The notes under the pieces were generated by a model. The model made no database searches, was not told the origin of the DNA, and saw only the letters and a list, made by a program, of their open reading frames with translations. A stretch of DNA of 64,000 nt from an uncultured Bacteroidota bacterium (GTDB lineage Bacteria > Bacteroidota > Bacteroidia > Bacteroidales > F082), in contig CALDOI010000191.1 in the NCBI GenBank assembly GCA_937912115.1, forward strand, positions 1 to 64,000, given 5' to 3'. This document shows, piece after piece, positions 1-8,246 of the stretch (the stretch's first letter is position 1; every line of letters begins with the position of its first letter). The position numbers and the translations under genes are program-made.

Positions 1-2
1 CA

Positions 3-368
3 TTACCACCAACGGTTGTAAGTGCAGGTATACGTATGTTTGATATGATGAATGAATCAAACGATCTTCAGGATAAACTCCATGAAAATACAGATTATTT
101 CATGAAAAAAATGCTTGCAGCCGGGTTCGATATTAAACCAACACAATCGGCTATATGTGCAGTAATGCTTTATGATGCAAAACTTTCGCAAGACATGGCA
201 GCTAAACTTCTTGAAGAAGGAATTTATGTAATCGGATTCTATTTCCCAGTTGTACCAAAAGGTCAGGCTAGGATAAGAGTACAGTTATCTGCAGGGCACA
301 AGCGTGAGCATCTTGATAAGGCAATTGCGGCTTTTATTAAGGTTGGGAAAGATCTTGAGGTTATATAG
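3..368 (+). CDS. kbl: Glycine C-acetyltransferase (2-amino-3-ketobutyrate CoA ligase), 3' part only
   Basis: The frame is open from the first bases of the window and stops at TAG 366-368, so only the last ~121 residues are present; the ATG at 36 is internal. The sequence carries the C-terminal signature of the alpha-oxoamine synthase family (PLP-dependent, fold type I): TVVSAGIRMFDMM, then MLYDAKLSQDMA and FPVVPKGQARIRVQLSAGH, ending in a helix close to the FTKIGKELGVI end of known KBL proteins. In the family this enzyme joins glycine and acetyl-CoA to 2-amino-3-ketobutyrate, or runs the reverse step in threonine breakdown, in the cytoplasm. The close match favours KBL over 8-amino-7-oxononanoate synthase. 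The catalytic lysine lies outside the window. Confidence 0.88.
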   Translation, partial: LPPTVVSAGIRMFDMMNESNDLQDKLHENTDYFMKKMLAAGFDIKPTQSAICAVMLYDAKLSQDMAAKLLEEGIYVIGFYFPVVPKGQARIRVQLSAGHKREHLDKAIAAFIKVGKDLEVI

Positions 369-510
369 ATGTTTAGATAGGAATTGGATAGATTCGGATT
401 ATTTCAACAGCCTTTATGATCAGGCTGATACAATTGAGAAAATGATTTCAGGATTGTTGAGTTATTTGTCAAAAAGCGATAATAAAGGTAGAAAATACAA
501 GAATAGATAA
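364..510 (+). pseudogene. C-terminal remnant of a four-helix bundle (23S rRNA IVS-type) protein
   Basis: Between kbl and acpS an open frame encodes about 48 residues with no start of its own after the kbl stop. The piece DRNWIDSDYFNSLYDQADT followed by IEKMISGLLSYLSKS resembles the last two helices of the small four-helix bundle family often named 23S rRNA intervening-sequence proteins, which are common in Bacteroidota. Only this tail is present and the frame runs back into kbl coding sequence, so it is probably a deletion remnant. The match is from memory of the family and the fragment is short; a chance open frame is the alternative. Confidence 0.42.
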
Positions 511-533
511 CCCACAACACAAAACCCAAAACA

Positions 534-911
534 ATGATATTCGGCATAGGAACAGATATAATTGAGGTAGGTCGTATGGAAAAGCATCTTGAAAAAAATG
601 ATGCTTTAATGAAAAAGCTATATACAGAAACAGAGCAAAAATATTGTGGTAAGGGTAAGGTAACACGATATCAGTGTTTTGCAGCAAGGTTTGCAGCTAA
701 AGAAGCTTTTTTCAAAGCCCTTGGAACAGGTTATCGATTTGGTATGGCTTTTCATGAAATCGAAGTTCTAAACGATGAACTTGGCAAACCATATATAGTC
801 CCCCATGGTAAAGTAAAAGAATATCTTGAAGAACAAAAAATTAGTAGCATTCACCTTAGTATTTCGCATGTGAAAGAAATGGCAAATGCTTTTGTAGTGT
901 TGGAAAAATAG
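534..911 (+). CDS. acpS: Holo-[acyl-carrier-protein] synthase
   Basis: This 125-residue protein has the usual length and both signatures of AcpS-type phosphopantetheinyl transferases: GIGTDIIEVGRM at residues 4-15 with the magnesium-binding Asp8, and ARFAAKEAFFKALGTG at 51-66 with Glu57. The C-terminal HLSISHVKEMANAFVV strand-helix is also typical. The enzyme moves 4'-phosphopantetheine from CoA onto the serine of acyl carrier protein in the cytoplasm, which fatty acid synthesis needs. Start ATG 534 gives the canonical N-terminus. It follows kbl on the same strand with about 165 bases between, which hold a gene remnant. No Shine-Dalgarno sequence is evident, as is usual for the phylum. Confidence 0.95.
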   Translation: MIFGIGTDIIEVGRMEKHLEKNDALMKKLYTETEQKYCGKGKVTRYQCFAARFAAKEAFFKALGTGYRFGMAFHEIEVLNDELGKPYIVPHGKVKEYLEEQKISSIHLSISHVKEMANAFVVLEK

Positions 912-928
912 ACACCAACTACTTAACT

Positions 929-1570
929 TTAGTCTGAGATTAAGAAATCAAAAGCCACAAGTTCTCTTTTAATCCCACCGGTAGTGCTAGCAAATAAAGC
1001 ATTTTCATATACTATTCCTACACCTTTCGAAAAAGCTGTATGCCCGTTAAATTCATGCGTGAAATTTTCATTTCGTCTAAAAAAGGAGAGTTTATTATCT
1101 AAACATAAAAACTCACCCAAGGGAACACTAAATATAACTGGATCCTGTTGCATTTTATAATACCAATGATATAATGTATCACCATTTGGTATAACATATT
1201 CTTCATTAAACTTACTGTTGAAATCAGTATTTGAAAATCTGATTTTCCCATTGATGTCCACGATGTAGTCAAGAGAATCTCTTAAGTAAAAAGGTTCGTT
1301 TCCAATTATCTTTCTACCTTCAAGTTTGTAATATAACTTTCCATTGATCAAAGTATCTTTAGAAACAAAATTGGAGTCTATTCTTATCGAATTACAATTG
1401 GTCCAAGTGGAATCACAATTTGAGGTTTGATAAATCCAATAATTACCAACACTAAGTGGATAATAGGCAAGAACTGATTCTTTTGTAATAGGGTCGTTTT
1501 GGTTGTCATTCTTTTTGCACCCCGAAAATGCAATTACGGCAATAAAAACTAATAAAAAAACAAGTTTCAT
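929..1570 (-). CDS. Hypothetical lipoprotein
   Basis: The product is 213 residues. It starts with a hydrophobic signal segment ending in the lipobox FSGC (Cys18), followed by KKND, so it is probably a lipid-anchored envelope protein; the acidic residues soon after the Cys could affect sorting. The mature part is rich in Tyr, Asp and Asn, with YYPLSVGNYWIYQ near the N-terminus, a pattern seen in many Bacteroidota lipoproteins of unknown role. No catalytic motif was seen. It converges on acpS with 17 bases between them and lies just downstream of the SDR gene on the same strand, so co-transcription with that gene is possible. Confidence 0.75.
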   Translation of the reverse strand: MKLVFLLVFIAVIAFSGCKKNDNQNDPITKESVLAYYPLSVGNYWIYQTSNCDSTWTNCNSIRIDSNFVSKDTLINGKLYYKLEGRKIIGNEPFYLRDSLDYIVDINGKIRFSNTDFNSKFNEEYVIPNGDTLYHWYYKMQQDPVIFSVPLGEFLCLDNKLSFFRRNENFTHEFNGHTAFSKGVGIVYENALFASTTGGIKRELVAFDFLISD

Positions 1571-1640
1571 AATTGGGTTTAAATAAATATTAAATGAAAA
1601 GTATTCTTCGAAAATAGGCGAAGCTTTTTATCAGAAACGA

Positions 1641-2660
1641 CTAATTACCAGAGTTATTGTTATCATTAATAAAAAAAGCAGCATTCTTTTTAACACTATT
1701 TTTAACGGATAAAAAACTTATATTAAACTCTTTCGTTATCTTATTGTTTGAGTAGTAATAATTTTGGTTGGCTGTAATAGCTGTTTCTCTTGTTATTGTT
1801 GATTTTGTTCCGGTTAGTAATCCTCTCATCCATAATAATCTCCATGCAATTTCACTTAATAATCGTGTGGCTTTATATTTTGGTCTTGGAACACAAAGTG
1901 AGTCAGCCATCCAGGAAAAGAAATCTTTGTAGCTCACGTTTTCAGAATTAATAATGAACCTCTTTCCTGTAATATCGCTTTTCATCAACATTCTCATCAC
2001 CCTGACAACATCTTCAACATCAACAAATCCATTTGTGCCAGTTGAATAAAATTTGAGGCCATTATACATTGTTGCAAAAAGTTTTGAGCTACCAGTACTC
2101 CAGTCGCCGGGGCCTAGTATAATCGATGGGTTTATTATCACAGCATTTAATCCTTCAGCAATTCCTCGCCATACTTCCATTTCAGCATGATACTTGCTCG
2201 TGGAGTATACTGAAGATTTTTTTGAACTCCAATAAGTTTCTTCTGTTACTATTCCGTTTGCAGTGGCCCTTCCAAGTGCACCAATTGAGCTAACATGAAT
2301 CAGTTTTTCCACTTTCTTTTCAATAGCTGCATTAACAATATTGGTGGTCCCCGTTACATTGGTGCTTATAATACCTTCCTTGTCAGAAGATTGAAATGAA
2401 ACTGAAGCAGCAGCATGGTAAACATTTTTAATTCCATCCATTGCATCTAGTACAGAATAATAATCGAGTATGTCACCATCAATCCATTTAATTTTATTAA
2501 AAAGAGTTTCATGGTCTTTTGAATAGTAAGAAAAGATTTTTTTTGTTTTGGATATATCAGATGATGTACGTTTTAAAGCAATAGGTTTTTCACCAGAAAT
2601 AATAAGTTGATATAGTAGATGTGCTCCTACTAATCCGGTACCTCCTGTAACAAGTATCAT
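1641..2660 (-). CDS. NAD(P)-dependent epimerase/dehydratase, extended SDR
   Basis: This 339-residue protein shows the extended short-chain dehydrogenase fold: nucleotide-binding TGGTGLVG at residues 5-12, WIDGDILD around 59-66, the HVSSIGALG strand with Ser124, and the catalytic YSTSK motif (Tyr151, Lys155). NPSIILGPGDWSTGS and the downstream substrate domain are typical of the dihydroflavonol-4-reductase/3-beta-hydroxysteroid-like branch. The reaction and substrate cannot be told from sequence; it presumably oxidises, reduces or epimerises a sugar nucleotide or a hydroxyketone in the cytoplasm. The following gene on the same strand is a lipoprotein, which gives no clear pathway hint. Confidence 0.88.
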   Translation of the reverse strand: MILVTGGTGLVGAHLLYQLIISGEKPIALKRTSSDISKTKKIFSYYSKDHETLFNKIKWIDGDILDYYSVLDAMDGIKNVYHAAASVSFQSSDKEGIISTNVTGTTNIVNAAIEKKVEKLIHVSSIGALGRATANGIVTEETYWSSKKSSVYSTSKYHAEMEVWRGIAEGLNAVIINPSIILGPGDWSTGSSKLFATMYNGLKFYSTGTNGFVDVEDVVRVMRMLMKSDITGKRFIINSENVSYKDFFSWMADSLCVPRPKYKATRLLSEIAWRLLWMRGLLTGTKSTITRETAITANQNYYYSNNKITKEFNISFLSVKNSVKKNAAFFINDNNNSGN

Positions 2661-2834
2661 AATTTCATAAATAAATCTTCAAATTCTTACTGACGTCAGA
2701 GGTGTTTGTCATTCTAAACAAGGTAAAGAATCGAAATTGTAAAAATAATAAACTAAAATAGATCATTTACTTAGGCGGAGGATAACAAATCCAGTTTTTC
2801 ATTTATCTAATCAATAAACGAATTGATATTATCC

Positions 2835-2842
2835 TATTTTTG
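2835..2842 (+). promoter_or_regulatory. Bacteroidota -7 promoter element TATTTTTG
   Basis: The sequence matches the TAnnTTTG element and sits only 4 bases before the ATG at 2847 of the radical SAM gene. If it is used, the transcript would have almost no leader. No clear -33 TTTG was found. Confidence 0.4.
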
Positions 2843-2846
2843 TTTC

Positions 2847-3737
2847 ATGCTATCAAATTTTATACAGTATTCCGAACCACTTTTCCGTCCTCCGAGTGAA
2901 GCGAGGTCATTGATTCTTCAAACTACAATAGGGTGTTCATGGAATAGATGTGCGTTTTGCGAAATGTATACATCAAAAAAATTCCATCTTAGGAAAGAGG
3001 AGGATGTTTTTAAAGAAATTAATTCGTTAAGTCCCTATTCGACTCAAATACGAAAAGTTTTTTTGGCAGATGGAAATGCAATGGTATTGTCATATGATAA
3101 GTTAATGAGAATCATTGAAAAATTAAACAGTTCATTTCCCAATATAAATCGGATATCCGCTTATGCAATTCCAAAAGACCTTAGCTCTAAAACTCATGAT
3201 GAATTAGAATCATTGGCTAATGCGGGATTAAAGCTACTATATACCGGCATTGAAACCGGCGATGATGAATTGTTGAAAATAATCAGCAAAGGGGAGACAT
3301 ATAATTCAACGGTTGATGCATTAGTTAAAGCTCGACAATCAGGGTTGAAATTATCAGTTATGATATTAAATGGACTTGGCGGCAAGAGATTTACAACTCA
3401 ACATGCGCAAAATTCGGCAAAAGCAGTAAATGCAATTGATCCTGAATATTTATCAACACTGGTTCTCAGTTTCCCATTTGGAGTTGATCATTACAAAAAT
3501 AAGTTTGCTGGTGATTTTACGGAAATGAGCAAAATGGAATTAATATCAGAAATGGGAGACTTCATAAGTAATCTGGAGTTAAACAATACTATTTTCCGAA
3601 GCGATCATGCATCAAACTATCTGGTACTAAAAGGAATTTTAAATAGGGATAAAGATAAACTGCTATCGGATATAGCCAGAGTCTTGAAAAGTCAAGATCA
3701 ATCAGAACTCAGGCCGGAATGGATGCGTGGGTTATAG
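2847..3737 (+). CDS. Radical SAM protein
   Basis: The 296-residue product has a cysteine cluster of the form GCSWNRCAFC at residues 29-38 (C-x4-C-x2-C), which binds the [4Fe-4S] cluster in a subset of radical SAM proteins with the GC..N.C.FC pattern. Further family features are FLADGNAMVL, YTGIETGDDELL and SVMILNGLGGKRF, which correspond to the SAM-binding and barrel strands. The protein is expected to cleave SAM to a 5'-deoxyadenosyl radical; the substrate is unknown. Start ATG 2847 is preferred to an upstream TTG at 2823 because the latter would overlap the putative promoter. It is monocistronic, and the next gene is convergent. Confidence 0.85.
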   Translation: MLSNFIQYSEPLFRPPSEARSLILQTTIGCSWNRCAFCEMYTSKKFHLRKEEDVFKEINSLSPYSTQIRKVFLADGNAMVLSYDKLMRIIEKLNSSFPNINRISAYAIPKDLSSKTHDELESLANAGLKLLYTGIETGDDELLKIISKGETYNSTVDALVKARQSGLKLSVMILNGLGGKRFTTQHAQNSAKAVNAIDPEYLSTLVLSFPFGVDHYKNKFAGDFTEMSKMELISEMGDFISNLELNNTIFRSDHASNYLVLKGILNRDKDKLLSDIARVLKSQDQSELRPEWMRGL

Positions 3738-3809
3738 TGCATCTGTCATATTTTATGTAAGAGTTATGCATTTTAGTGCATTTGCCTTTAAATATTTATA
3801 AAATCATTT

Positions 3810-3865
3810 GATAGAAGCTTGAAGTAGGAAGCCTGGCTTCGCTCTTCTGACTTCCGCCTTCTGTC
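3810..3865. repeat. Imperfect palindrome built from GAAG/CTTC units between convergent genes
   Basis: The left half has GAAG three times at roughly 7-base spacing, ending GGAAGCC. The right half starts GGCTTC and continues with CTTC units at the same spacing, so the two arms pair around a one-base centre. It lies between the convergent radical SAM and SAM-adenosyltransferase genes. It may be a REP-like element or a weak bidirectional terminator; no T-tract follows. Confidence 0.55.
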
Positions 3866-3918
3866 AAATTATTGAGGATAACAACTAAATTAATCCGAAG
3901 TGAAAAACAATTCTGTGG

Positions 3919-4707
3919 CTATTGTTTGGAAATCCTTGAAATCACTATTGGATCACTTTTTTGGATTCCAAGTAGCGAAGCAGCTTTTCCTTTATTTATA
4001 GACACTTCAAGGGAATCATTGCTGGTAAACAATGCTACAATTTCACCAGGGCGAACATCACCATATGAATCATGAACTTCTGTAACTTTATATCTTTGCG
4101 ATCTAAATGATATTTCAAATTTTGAGTTGGAAATAAAGCTTTTGAATTCGGCTTTTGAAATGTTTGTTATCAGGTTCTGGTAATTGTCGATATGAATTAT
4201 CATACCTTTTAAAGTATCTTCAATAATAACAGGCTTAAAAAGCATCTTATTTACAAGTTCAAGCTTATCAGGACCGAGGTCTTTTGCATCTCCTCCTTTT
4301 GCAAGATGAGCCGCAGCCTTAGCAAATCGATCACGACTTGAAAAAGTATGGTTTGATGATTCAAGCGGGATATCTAGTTCATAAATATTTTCGGGCTGGT
4401 GATCAAATATTAATGAAAATATGCCGTCATCAGTACCTATAAAATACTGCTTGTTATAATAAGCCACTATGTGCATATCCTTAAGAGATTCCTCGGTATT
4501 GATGCCAATAATGTGCACGGTGCCATCGGGAAAACTCTGAGATGCATTCTTTAGAATATAAGCAGCCTCAATTGAATCGAAAGGTTGAATTTGATGAGTG
4601 ATATCTACAATTAGTGCCTCGGGATGAAATTTATAAATCATACCTTTTACCGCTGAAACATAATAGTCACTTGTTCCCCAATCACTAATTAATGTAATTA
4701 TCCCCAT
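3919..4707 (-). CDS. SAM hydroxide adenosyltransferase (DUF62 / chlorinase-fluorinase family)
   Basis: This 262-residue protein matches the family that splits S-adenosylmethionine: ISDWGTSDYYVSAVKG at residues 7-22, VDITHQIQPFD, IGTDDGIFSLIF, the TFSSRDRFAKAAAHLAKG stretch, and IIHIDNYQNLITNI. Most bacterial members use water as nucleophile, giving adenosine and methionine, and not halide; the halogenases need specific insertions that were not seen here. The C-terminal beta domain ends in a short SDPIVIS strand. The start ATG 4707 is the only one giving the TLISDWG strand at the N-terminus. It is convergent with the radical SAM gene. Whether it relates to SAM turnover by that neighbour is only conjecture. 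Confidence 0.88.
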   Translation of the reverse strand: MGIITLISDWGTSDYYVSAVKGMIYKFHPEALIVDITHQIQPFDSIEAAYILKNASQSFPDGTVHIIGINTEESLKDMHIVAYYNKQYFIGTDDGIFSLIFDHQPENIYELDIPLESSNHTFSSRDRFAKAAAHLAKGGDAKDLGPDKLELVNKMLFKPVIIEDTLKGMIIHIDNYQNLITNISKAEFKSFISNSKFEISFRSQRYKVTEVHDSYGDVRPGEIVALFTSNDSLEVSINKGKAASLLGIQKSDPIVISRISKQ

Positions 4708-4855
4708 CTCTTTTCTATATTCCTATAGTTTGTTATCCATTGATTATGATGAATATCACGCCATCAAAACAAGTAAGTAATAATAGGTAATTCACCATTT
4801 CATGCGAAAAATCAAAATTATAAAAATTGCTACTCTGTTTAGAGTATTTTTTTAA

Positions 4856-4863
4856 TATTTTTG
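4856..4863 (+). promoter_or_regulatory. Promoter element TATTTTTG for phoH
   Basis: TATTTTTG matches TAnnTTTG and lies 39 bases before the preferred phoH start at 4902. Its position downstream of the alternative TTG start at 4827 supports the later ATG. Confidence 0.5.
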
Positions 4864-4901
4864 AAAGTTATTCTAATAGATGGAAGCATGAGGTTAAGCC
4901 T

Positions 4902-5852
4902 ATGAGTGAGAGGGTAGTACAGTTGGACTTGGGTAGTCCTTTGGAGTTTTATGGCCCGGGCGATGTTAATTTAAATTTAATTAAGTCATTATTTCCTAAG
5001 TTAAAGATAATTGTTAGGGGAGATATTATTAAATTAATTGGGACTGAGGATGATATAAATAACTTTGAAAAAAGGTTAGAACTACTAACTATTCAATTCG
5101 AAAGATTTGGAAAAATAAACCAAGAAGTAGTAAAAAGAATAATGGGAGAGGAGCCAGAGGAAAATGGCATACATGACTCTCAAGATTCAGATGTACTTGT
5201 TTATGGCAGGCATGGTAAAATAATTAAAGCTCTTACCATCAATCAAAAAAGAATGGTTGAATGTGCTGACAAAAATGATTTGATTTTTGCAATAGGTCCT
5301 GCCGGTACAGGTAAAACTTATACGGCTGTTGCTTTGGCGGTAAGGGCATTGAAAAACAGAGAGGTAAAAAAAATTATTCTTGCACGTCCCGCAATTGAAG
5401 CAGGAGAGAGTCTTGGATTTTTACCTGGTGATATGAAGGATAAACTTGATCCATATCTTCAACCACTTTATGATGCGCTTAGGGATATGCTTCCAACGCA
5501 GAAGTTTTTATCATATCTTGAAGATGATACAATTGAAGTTGCACCCTTGGCATTTATGAGAGGTAGAACTTTAAGTAATGCCTACGCGATATTGGATGAA
5601 GCTCAAAATGCAACCGAAAGTCAGCTAAAAATGTTTTTAACCAGAATGGGTAAATCATCAAAATTTATTGTAACAGGTGATGTTACTCAAATCGACCTTC
5701 CCCGACAAAAACTATCCGGCTTATTACAGGCTCCTGAACTACTCACTGGGATTAAGGGAATTGAATTTATCTATCTTGATGGGAGAGATGTTGTTAGGCA
5801 TAAACTTGTTACACGAATAATTGAAGCATATAATAAATCTGAAAATAAATAA
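4902..5852 (+). CDS. PhoH family ATPase
   Basis: From ATG 4902 the protein has 316 residues, the usual length for PhoH-like proteins. Residues 1-85 form a small KH-like N-terminal region, and the C-terminal P-loop domain shows Walker A GPAGTGKT at 132-139, Walker B LDEAQNAT at 231-238 and [13 protein letters not shown]. The family is a cytoplasmic ATPase linked to RNA metabolism and ribosome assembly, with no well-settled reaction. A TTG at 4827 would add 25 residues, but a promoter element lies between, so ATG 4902 is chosen. purC follows after only 10 bases, which suggests co-transcription. Confidence 0.9.
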   Translation: MSERVVQLDLGSPLEFYGPGDVNLNLIKSLFPKLKIIVRGDIIKLIGTEDDINNFEKRLELLTIQFERFGKINQEVVKRIMGEEPEENGIHDSQDSDVLVYGRHGKIIKALTINQKRMVECADKNDLIFAIGPAGTGKTYTAVALAVRALKNREVKKIILARPAIEAGESLGFLPGDMKDKLDPYLQPLYDALRDMLPTQKFLSYLEDDTIEVAPLAFMRGRTLSNAYAILDEAQNATESQLKMFLTRMGKSSKFIVTGDVTQIDLPRQKLSGLLQAPELLTGIKGIEFIYLDGRDVVRHKLVTRIIEAYNKSENK

Positions 5853-5862
5853 ATCTATAAAC

Positions 5863-6816
5863 ATGAAAGAAGCAATAACCAGAACAGATTTTAATTTTCC
5901 AAATCAGAAGAACGTTTATCACGGTAAAGTGCGTGATGTATATAATATTGGTGAAGAACTTTTAGTGATGGTTGCCAGCGATCGCATTTCAGCATTCGAC
6001 GTTGTACTACCCGAAGGCATACCATATAAAGGTCAGGTATTGAATCAAATAGCAGCTAAATATTTGGATGCTACCGCTGATATTGTACCCAACTGGAAAT
6101 TGGCAACTCCCGATCCGATGGTAACCGTTGGGCATTATTGTAACCCATTTCCTGTTGAAATGATCATTAGAGGTTATTTAACTGGCAGCAGTTGGCGTAC
6201 ATATAAAAGCGGAGCAAGACTAATTTGTGGTGTTCCTGTTCCTGATGGCCTTAAGGAACATCAGCGTTTTCCAGAGCCAATAGTTACTCCAACAACCAAA
6301 GCTGATGAGGGACACGATGAGGATATCTCAAAGGAAGAAATTATAGCACAAGGATTGGTGAGTGCTGAGGATTATCAGAAATTAGAAAATTACACTAAGA
6401 AATTATTTAAGAGGGGAACCGAAATTGCTGCCGAAAAAGGATTAATACTTGTGGATACCAAGTATGAATTTGGTAAAATTGGCGATCAGATTTATTTGAT
6501 TGATGAGATTCATACTCCTGACTCGTCAAGATATTTTTATGCTGATAAATATGAAGAGAGGTTTGCAAAGGGTGAACAGCAAAAGCAGCTTTCGAAAGAG
6601 TTTGTACGTGAATGGCTTATGGAAAATGGATTCCAAGGTCAGGAAGGTCAAAAGGTTCCGGAAATGACAAACGAAATAGTTGAAAGCATATCTAATAGAT
6701 ACATTGAGTTATTCGAACAGGTTACTGGTGAGAAGTTTGTAAAAACACCTTCTGAAAGTGTGCTCAGCAGAATTGAGAAAAATATCAATGATTTTTTGCA
6801 AGAAAAAGATAATTAG
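5863..6816 (+). CDS. purC: Phosphoribosylaminoimidazole-succinocarboxamide synthase
   Basis: The 317-residue protein is a SAICAR synthetase: [17 protein letters not shown] near the N-terminus, [30 protein letters not shown] and [15 protein letters not shown]. It joins CAIR and aspartate with ATP in purine biosynthesis. At about 317 residues it is longer than the ~240-residue E. coli type and resembles the longer form found in Bacteroidota and fungi. ATG 5863 is used because it gives the canonical [10 protein letters not shown] start and lies just after the phoH stop; the frame also contains an upstream TTG inside phoH. No purine riboswitch was seen ahead of the pair. Confidence 0.95.
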   Translation: MKEAITRTDFNFPNQKNVYHGKVRDVYNIGEELLVMVASDRISAFDVVLPEGIPYKGQVLNQIAAKYLDATADIVPNWKLATPDPMVTVGHYCNPFPVEMIIRGYLTGSSWRTYKSGARLICGVPVPDGLKEHQRFPEPIVTPTTKADEGHDEDISKEEIIAQGLVSAEDYQKLENYTKKLFKRGTEIAAEKGLILVDTKYEFGKIGDQIYLIDEIHTPDSSRYFYADKYEERFAKGEQQKQLSKEFVREWLMENGFQGQEGQKVPEMTNEIVESISNRYIELFEQVTGEKFVKTPSESVLSRIEKNINDFLQEKDN

Positions 6817-6845
6817 CTTTCAGTGAGTTCTGGATTCCAAATAGG

Positions 6846-6880
6846 ATTAATATAAACATTATATCTTAATTTATATTAAT
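6846..6880. terminator. Perfect 11-bp AT-only hairpin after purC
   Basis: ATTAATATAAA (6846-6856) pairs perfectly with TTTATATTAAT (6870-6880). The hairpin is flanked by a direct repeat TTCTGGATT (6828-6836 and 6880-6888). It lies 30 bases after the purC stop and could act as a transcription end, although it lacks GC pairs and a T-tract. Confidence 0.4.
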
Positions 6881-7016
6881 TCTGGATTGTATTGTAGAAT
6901 TGTATATAATTGCTGTTAATAAAAATTTTATTAAAATGTCTTCGAGGCACTTATGTACATACTTTTTTTTCTAAATTTACGGATTCGGCAACGCATTGTT
7001 AAATTAAACATAACTT

Positions 7017-8228
7017 ATGTTGAGGTTTATAATTAATAGTTACTTCTTGATTACTTTATTTTTGTTGCTTGGCACGGATAATCAGTTGTTTAGCCAGAGT
7101 AATAATAATGATCAGGATAATACCGATTTGGTGAATTTTTCATCATTAAGTCCTGTTCAGTCAGAGATGGATGAGATGCGAGGTTGGGCAAAGCAGGACA
7201 ATGGAAGTTGGCTCTCGGCGAAAAATCGAATTCCTTTTACTGATGAAAAAACTAATAAAGGTACCGGAGGTGAACGTAAACTGGGTCAGGATAACATAAT
7301 AACTTTGCAATTAAGGAAGGTTATGATTAAAAACAAGCAATATAATGTTCTTGTTAAGAAATATTTCGATGGCCAATATGAATTTCCTGTTCTTCATGAA
7401 AATTGGCGTGGGTTTAAATCACTTGATTTTTTTGTTTTTCCCAGTTATAAATTGGAAGAAATATTACCGAATGAAATACCCTTTAATGAACAATATGCTG
7501 TTAATCTTCAGTTATATGCTAGAGGTACTATAAGGGATTATGAAAAAAAACAGGAAGATGATGAGATAGTAGCAGCAATACAACGTGTTGAAAGAGGGGA
7601 GATTGTCAACGACTGGAATATTGTTTTTGCTGTATTCCCTATTAAAAATGGAGATAATGAAGTTATTCGCTTTAAACTTATTAAATCTTTCAACAGAAAT
7701 TATTTAGCCAGTTTTTATACTGCTCCATCAAATTGGGAGAGAAATTTTGAAATGACCTTTTACGAAATTAATTTTTTCCGATTTAAATCATTTATACGTG
7801 ATGCTCAGGAATATGTACTCGATGTTACTGAGAATGTTGATCACCTTACCCTCGAAGGAGCTTATAAAAATAATTATAATTGGGGAATTCTAAGATATCA
7901 AATGGGTGATTGGCCTAGCGCCATCGATTATTTTAATGAGGCCTTAAAGATTAATCCAGACCCTGATGATTTCCTAATTTATTCGTTTAGGGGAAATGCC
8001 AGAAGTAAGATGCAGAAATACAACGATGCTATCGATGATTTTGATAAAGCTTTGGATATGCAACCTAAAGACATTATGGACTATTCAAATTGGGTTAAAA
8101 ATTATTTCAATCGTGGTGTTGCTAAGTATTATTTGGATGACCTGGATGGTGCCTGTAAAGATTGGAATAAGGCTCTTGAATTAGGCTTTGGTCAGGCGCA
8201 TGATTTTATAATGGATTATTGTGAATAA
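7017..8228 (+). CDS. Secreted TPR protein, unknown function
   Basis: The 403-residue product begins with a hydrophobic signal peptide (about residues 5-27, ending LFSQS). A middle region of about 250 residues with many aromatic and charged residues matches nothing that I recognise. Residues ~280-395 contain three tetratricopeptide-type repeats, seen as YNWGILRYQMGDWPSAIDYF, FRGNARSKMQKYNDAIDDF and FNRGVAKYYLDDLDGAC, each with the Gly/Ala-Asp pattern. TPR arrays usually bind other proteins, so a periplasmic scaffold role is plausible. The gene for a barrel protein with a SPOR domain follows after 18 bases on the same strand, so the two probably act together in the envelope. Confidence 0.78.
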   Translation: MLRFIINSYFLITLFLLLGTDNQLFSQSNNNDQDNTDLVNFSSLSPVQSEMDEMRGWAKQDNGSWLSAKNRIPFTDEKTNKGTGGERKLGQDNIITLQLRKVMIKNKQYNVLVKKYFDGQYEFPVLHENWRGFKSLDFFVFPSYKLEEILPNEIPFNEQYAVNLQLYARGTIRDYEKKQEDDEIVAAIQRVERGEIVNDWNIVFAVFPIKNGDNEVIRFKLIKSFNRNYLASFYTAPSNWERNFEMTFYEINFFRFKSFIRDAQEYVLDVTENVDHLTLEGAYKNNYNWGILRYQMGDWPSAIDYFNEALKINPDPDDFLIYSFRGNARSKMQKYNDAIDDFDKALDMQPKDIMDYSNWVKNYFNRGVAKYYLDDLDGACKDWNKALELGFGQAHDFIMDYCE

Positions 8229-8246
8229 AAACAAGGTTTAACTCAA

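Noticed and set aside
4827-4901. 25-residue N-terminal extension of the PhoH protein from a TTG
   Set aside because: A promoter element lies in it and the family begins at the later ATG.
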